Below, piece after piece: positions 61,027-64,000 of a DNA stretch of 64,000 nt. Location: the NCBI RefSeq assembly GCF_000960995.1, contig NZ_CP009435.1, forward strand, positions 1,984,001-2,048,000, written 5' to 3'. The stretch comes from Burkholderia glumae LMG 2196 = ATCC 33617 (GTDB lineage Bacteria; Pseudomonadota; Gammaproteobacteria; Burkholderiales; Burkholderiaceae). The first letter of the stretch is position 1. Each line of letters opens with the position of its first letter. The translations under genes were made by a program, and so were the position numbers. Under the pieces are notes generated by a model that was not told the DNA's origin, made no database searches, and was given only the letters and a program-made list of their open reading frames with translations.

Positions 61027-61646
61027 GCCCGCACCTCCGCGCCGAACAGCGGCACGCCGGCCTCGCGCAGCATCCGCGTGAGCGCGATCAGCGGCAGGCC
61101 GACCAGCGCGGTCGGATCGTCGGCGTCGATCGCGTCGAGCAGCGCGATGCCGAGCCCCTCCGATTTGGCGCTGCCCGCCACGTCGTAGGGCGTCTCCGCG
61201 CGCAGATAGGCGTCGAGTTCGGCGTCGCACAGCGAGCGAAAGCGCACGCGCGTGACGACGTCCTCGACCTGCGCGCGACCGGTGCGGCTGTCGTAGACGC
61301 AGAGCGCGCTATGGAATTCGACATGGCGGCCCTGCATCGATTTCAGTTGTTCGAGCGCGCGTTCGTGCGTGCCGGGCTTGCCGATCTGGCGGCCGTCGAA
61401 CGTCGCCACCTGGTCGGAGCCGATCACGATCGCGCCCTCGGGCGCGGCGACGCGGCCGGCCACTGCGCGTGCCTTGTCGGCGGCGAGCCGCAGGGCGGTG
61501 TCGGCCGGCGATTCGCCGGCGCGCGGCGTCTCGTCGAGATCGGGGGTGGCGACCTCGAACGGGATCCGCAGGCGTTCGAGCAACTCGCGCCGGTAACGGG
61601 AACTGGACGCCAGGATCAGCCTGGGCGGACGGGAAAACGTGGTCAT
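61023..61646 (-). CDS. Maf-like nucleotide pyrophosphatase (YceF type)
   Basis: A 207-residue Maf-fold house-cleaning enzyme: LILASSSRYRRELLERLRIPFEVATPDLDETP and GSDQVATFDGRQIGKPGTHERALEQL. The TPDLDETP form matches E. coli YceF, which acts on 7-methyl-GTP. Coupled to the methylase-like gene and divergent from yceD. Confidence 0.93.
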   Translation of the reverse strand: MTTFSRPPRLILASSSRYRRELLERLRIPFEVATPDLDETPRAGESPADTALRLAADKARAVAGRVAAPEGAIVIGSDQVATFDGRQIGKPGTHERALEQLKSMQGRHVEFHSALCVYDSRTGRAQVEDVVTRVRFRSLCDAELDAYLRAETPYDVAGSAKSEGLGIALLDAIDADDPTALVGLPLIALTRMLREAGVPLFGAEVRA

Positions 61647-61700
61647 CGTGGCGCGTCGGAAGGGGCCTCGCGGCGTGGCGCGAGGCGGGGTCTTAAGTGA

Positions 61701-61729
61701 TTGACTCGAAAAGATAAAACAGATATAGT
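61701..61729 (+). promoter_or_regulatory. Sigma70 promoter of yceD-rpmF-plsX
   Basis: -35 TTGACT (61701-61706), 17-base spacer, -10 TATAGT (61724-61729). Start near 61736 would give a leader of about 195 bases before yceD. Confidence 0.8.
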
Positions 61730-61930
61730 CTTGCGCTTTTCATCGGCAGCGGTGATCGAGCGCCGACCGAGGTGCCGCGGGCGGGTATCGAGCGGGTATC
61801 GGCCCGGCTCGATCGATCGCCACGGCTCCGGTCCGCAAGCCGCGGCGGCGGGCGGAGCGGCGCGGAACCCGCGGGCGCACCCGGCACCGGCGGGGTCGAG
61901 GACGGCAAGCACAATACGGCAGGAGCGCAC

Positions 61931-62575
61931 ATGAATCCTTCTTCTGGCAAACCTGCGGTATCGCTCGATCCGCACCTCGTCGACCTGTTCGAGTTCGCAC
62001 GCAGTGCCCGGCAGTCGGCCGGCGCGGTGCGGCTCTCGCAGCTGCCGCGCATGGTAAACGAAGTGCCGGCCGATGCGCCAGATCACGACACTGTGTTTAC
62101 GTGGCAAGCGGAAGGCTCGACCCAGTCGGAACTGCAGGACGACGGCAGCGAAGGCCAGCAGCCCTATCTGCGGCTCGCGCTGCACGGCGCCGCCTGGCTC
62201 GAGTGCCAGCGCTGCATGACGCCGTATTCGCAAGCCTTCGATATCGACATGGTGTATCGGATCGTGGCGAGCGAAGAGGAGGCGGAAGCCATTCCGCTCG
62301 ATGAGGACGATGAAGTCGATGTGATCGTGGGTTCGCGCCAGTTCGATCTCGTTGACTTGATCGAAGAGGAGCTGTTGCTCTCGCTGCCGCTCGTGCCGAA
62401 GCATGAAGTCTGTCCGGCGGTGCATGAAAGTCTCGTCTCGGGTGCCAGCGGCCCCGCCGAGGATGCCGTGGCCGACGCGGAGATCGAGAGCGAAGGCGGC
62501 GAGGGTGGTGAAAAGCGGCCCAATCCGTTCGCGGCGCTCGAGGCGCTGAAGCGGGACGGCGACAAGAAACACTGA
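61931..62575 (+). CDS. yceD: DUF177 protein YceD (RlmA-linked rRNA accumulation factor)
   Basis: A 214-residue protein with the DUF177 zinc pair LECQRCMTPY in the middle and an acidic C-terminus. YceD is needed for 23S rRNA accumulation in E. coli and is always found next to rpmF, as here. Start ATG 61931 is preceded by AGGAGCGCAC. Confidence 0.93.
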   Translation: MNPSSGKPAVSLDPHLVDLFEFARSARQSAGAVRLSQLPRMVNEVPADAPDHDTVFTWQAEGSTQSELQDDGSEGQQPYLRLALHGAAWLECQRCMTPYSQAFDIDMVYRIVASEEEAEAIPLDEDDEVDVIVGSRQFDLVDLIEEELLLSLPLVPKHEVCPAVHESLVSGASGPAEDAVADAEIESEGGEGGEKRPNPFAALEALKRDGDKKH

Positions 62576-62642
62576 GTAGGTTGGAGCACGGGAAGGCGTC
62601 GGGCGGCAGTGCCCGGATGTGGTTAGGCGCCGTATCGGGCTG

Positions 62643-62651
62643 TGTTAGAAT
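62643..62651 (+). promoter_or_regulatory. Extended -10 promoter element of rpmF
   Basis: TGTTAGAAT: TG-N with TAGAAT at 62646-62651 and a weak TTAGGC -35 at 62623-62628 (17-base spacing), about 25 bases before the rpmF ATG. It would raise L32 output above that of yceD. Confidence 0.45.
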
Positions 62652-62675
62652 CCGGAAAATTTTTAGGAGTGAGTC

Positions 62676-62855
62676 ATGGCAGTTCAACAAAACAAGAAGT
62701 CGCCGTCCAAGCGCGGCATGCATCGTTCGCACGATTTCCTCACGACCACGCCGCTGGCCGTCGAGCCGAGCACGGGGGAAGTGCATCTGCGTCACCACAT
62801 CAGCCCGAACGGCTACTATCGCGGCAAGAAAGTCGTCAAGACGAAGAACGACTAA
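62676..62855 (+). CDS. rpmF: 50S ribosomal protein L32
   Basis: A 59-residue L32 (MAVQQNKKSPSKRGMHRSHD) with the ribosome site TTAGGAGTGAG. It is the non-zinc type: the CxxC pair of zinc L32 is absent (residues are HLRHHIS, not cysteines). Between yceD and plsX, the standard order. Confidence 0.97.
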   Translation: MAVQQNKKSPSKRGMHRSHDFLTTTPLAVEPSTGEVHLRHHISPNGYYRGKKVVKTKND

Positions 62856-62938
62856 GCGCGTTTCGTCGCGCGAGATCCGGCCCCATGTCAGGGCACTTCG
62901 CACGACGACCGGTTCGCTTGACACTTTCCTGGCTCGAC

Positions 62939-62968
62939 AAAAAGGCGGCATTCAACTGCCGCTTTTTT
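62939..62968 (+). terminator. Rho-independent terminator after rpmF
   Basis: GCGGCA (62945-62950), 6-base loop, TGCCGC, then T6. It sits before plsX, so plsX may have its own promoter or rely on read-through. Confidence 0.82.
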
Positions 62969-62991
62969 GTGCCTGAAATTCGTCGCACTCC

Positions 62992-64000
62992 ATGACAGTA
63001 AAGCTCACGATCGATTGCATGGGAGGCGACCACGGCCCGTCCGTGACCGTTCCCGCGGCAGTCAAGTTTGTCCGTGCGCACCCTGATGCGCATTTGATGC
63101 TGGTAGGCATCGATACCGCGATACGTGCCCAGCTGAAAAAGCTCAAGGCGCTCGACGAGCCCGCGCTCTCGATCGTCCCGGCCACGGAAGTGGTCGCGAT
63201 GGACGATTCCGTCGAGATCGCGCTGCGCCGGAAAAAAGATTCCTCGATGCGCGTCGCGCTGAACCACGTCAAGGAAGGCGCGGCGCAGGCCTGCGTGTCG
63301 GCCGGCAACACCGGCGCGCTGATGGCCGTGTCGCGCTATGTGCTGAAGACGCTGCCCGGCATCGAGCGGCCGGCGATCGCGTTCGCGCTGCCGAACCCGA
63401 CCGGCTACACGATGATGCTCGACCTCGGCGCGAACGTGGACTGCGAGCCGCAGCACCTGCTCCAGTTCGCCGAAATGGGGCACGCGCTCGTCGCGGCGCT
63501 CGAGGGCAGGGATCGTCCGTCGATCGGCCTGCTCAACATCGGCGAGGAAGTGATCAAGGGCAACGACACGATCAAGCGCGCGGGCGAACTGCTGCGCGCC
63601 AGCACGCTCAACTTCCGCGGCAACGTCGAGGGTAACGACATCTACAAGGGCACGGTCGACGTGATCGTCTGCGACGGCTTCGTCGGCAACGTCGCGCTGA
63701 AGACCTCGGAAGGCCTCGCCCAGATGCTCGCCGACATCATCAAGGAAGAATTCAGCCGCTCCTGGCTGACCAAGCTGATGGCCGTGCTGGCGCTGCCGGT
63801 GCTGCTGCGCTTCAAGCGGCGCGTCGACCATCGCCAGTACAATGGCGCGGCGTTGCTCGGCCTGCGCGGGCTCGTCATCAAGAGCCACGGTTCGGCCGAC
63901 GCCTACGCGTTTGAGTGGGCCATCAAACGCGGGTATGATGCGGTCAAAAATGGCGTGCTGGAGCGCCTTTCCCGGGCCATGGCGGAGAACGCGATGCCGC
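62992..64000 (+). CDS. plsX: Phosphate acyltransferase PlsX, 5' part
   Basis: Makes acyl-phosphate from acyl-ACP for phospholipid synthesis. 336 codons are present and the gene runs off the window. MTVKLTIDCMGGDHGPSVTVPA, CVSAGNTGALMAVSRY, MMLDLGANVDCEPQHLLQFAEMG, GLLNIGEEVIKGND and VDVIVCDGFVGNVALKTSEG are all PlsX hallmarks. Start ATG 62992. fabH normally follows. Confidence 0.96.
   Translation, partial: MTVKLTIDCMGGDHGPSVTVPAAVKFVRAHPDAHLMLVGIDTAIRAQLKKLKALDEPALSIVPATEVVAMDDSVEIALRRKKDSSMRVALNHVKEGAAQACVSAGNTGALMAVSRYVLKTLPGIERPAIAFALPNPTGYTMMLDLGANVDCEPQHLLQFAEMGHALVAALEGRDRPSIGLLNIGEEVIKGNDTIKRAGELLRASTLNFRGNVEGNDIYKGTVDVIVCDGFVGNVALKTSEGLAQMLADIIKEEFSRSWLTKLMAVLALPVLLRFKRRVDHRQYNGAALLGLRGLVIKSHGSADAYAFEWAIKRGYDAVKNGVLERLSRAMAENAMP

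Noticed and set aside
1..64000. CRISPR arrays, insertion sequences, prophage or toxin-antitoxin genes
   Set aside because: No regularly spaced repeats, transposase, phage structural protein or TA pair was seen.

Overview
The window is GC-rich (roughly two thirds G+C), densely coded DNA from the chromosome of a Burkholderia-type betaproteobacterium. The evidence is gene content and order typical of that group: hldA-hldD-comEA-cysM, metNIQ, etfBA-acyl-CoA dehydrogenase, rpsP-rimM-trmD-rplS, divergent rne/rluC, and yceD-rpmF-plsX. Within the genus, a member of the gladioli/glumae/plantarii or pseudomallei groups would fit, but the species cannot be settled from reading alone. Almost every gene is a housekeeping or core gene. 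I see no insertion sequence, prophage, integrase, CRISPR array or toxin-antitoxin pair.

Layout. 1-3.6 kb: LPS heptose synthesis (hldA, hldD), a ComEA-like DNA-binding protein and cysM. 3.6-7 kb: lytic transglycosylase MltB, a histone-deacetylase-like amidohydrolase and a monoacylglycerol-lipase-like hydrolase. 7.2-9.7 kb: methionine importer metNIQ. 9.9-13.6 kb: electron transfer flavoprotein etfBA followed by an acyl-CoA dehydrogenase. 13.6-15.6 kb: dadA divergent from an Lrp-type regulator. 15.6-18.6 kb: a radical SAM protein under a LexA-type (SOS) operator, a TM2 protein and a PQQ-type sugar dehydrogenase. 18.7-21.2 kb: the ribosomal operon rpsP-rimM-trmD-rplS. 21.2-27.8 kb: Nudix CoA pyrophosphatase, CobD/CbiB-like membrane protein, a DUF2007 protein, rsgA coupled to an M48 peptidase, orn, mog and yjgA. 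27.9-31.1 kb: pmbA, folA and thyA. 31.2-35.5 kb: a large FecR-domain exported protein, an ArsR-type regulator, a 50-residue lipoprotein and an acyl-CoA thioesterase. 35.6-41.5 kb: fumC, a MATE exporter, an S4-domain protein, a glycine-rich exported protein, a 260-residue unknown and CreA. 41.6-42.3 kb: two identical tRNA-Asn genes and fdxA. 42.6-48.7 kb: pncB, a LutC-like protein coupled to an antiporter, and a 2-hydroxyacid dehydrogenase coupled to rmuC. 48.8-52.8 kb: a GNAT enzyme, a small membrane protein and the molybdenum-cofactor genes moeA, mobA and moaA. 53-57 kb: rne. 57.1-60.2 kb: rluC, a HAD phosphatase, a Rieske protein and sppA in one tightly packed run. 60.3-61.6 kb: a tetrapyrrole-methylase-family protein and maf. 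61.9-64 kb: yceD, rpmF and the start of plsX, which runs off the end.

How the genes work together. Several groups form clear functional units. EtfAB accepts electrons from the adjacent acyl-CoA dehydrogenase. MoaA, MobA, MoeA and the distant Mog cover several steps of molybdenum cofactor synthesis. FolA and ThyA sit divergently around the folate/dTMP cycle. Four-base ATGA overlaps indicate translational coupling at M48/rsgA, lutC-like/antiporter, hydroxyacid dehydrogenase/rmuC, rluC/HAD, HAD/Rieske, small membrane protein/GNAT and maf/methylase.

The most interesting non-coding signal is at 15603-15652. A good sigma70 promoter has its -10 element inside a perfect TACTG-N10-CAGTA LexA box, and the box is the centre of a 44-base near-perfect palindrome ahead of the radical SAM gene. 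Other unexplained signals are an inverted repeat before the CobD/CbiB-like gene, a TetR-operator-like repeat before etfBA, a 14-bp-stem hairpin at 46218-46260, and the 722-base rne/rluC intergenic region.
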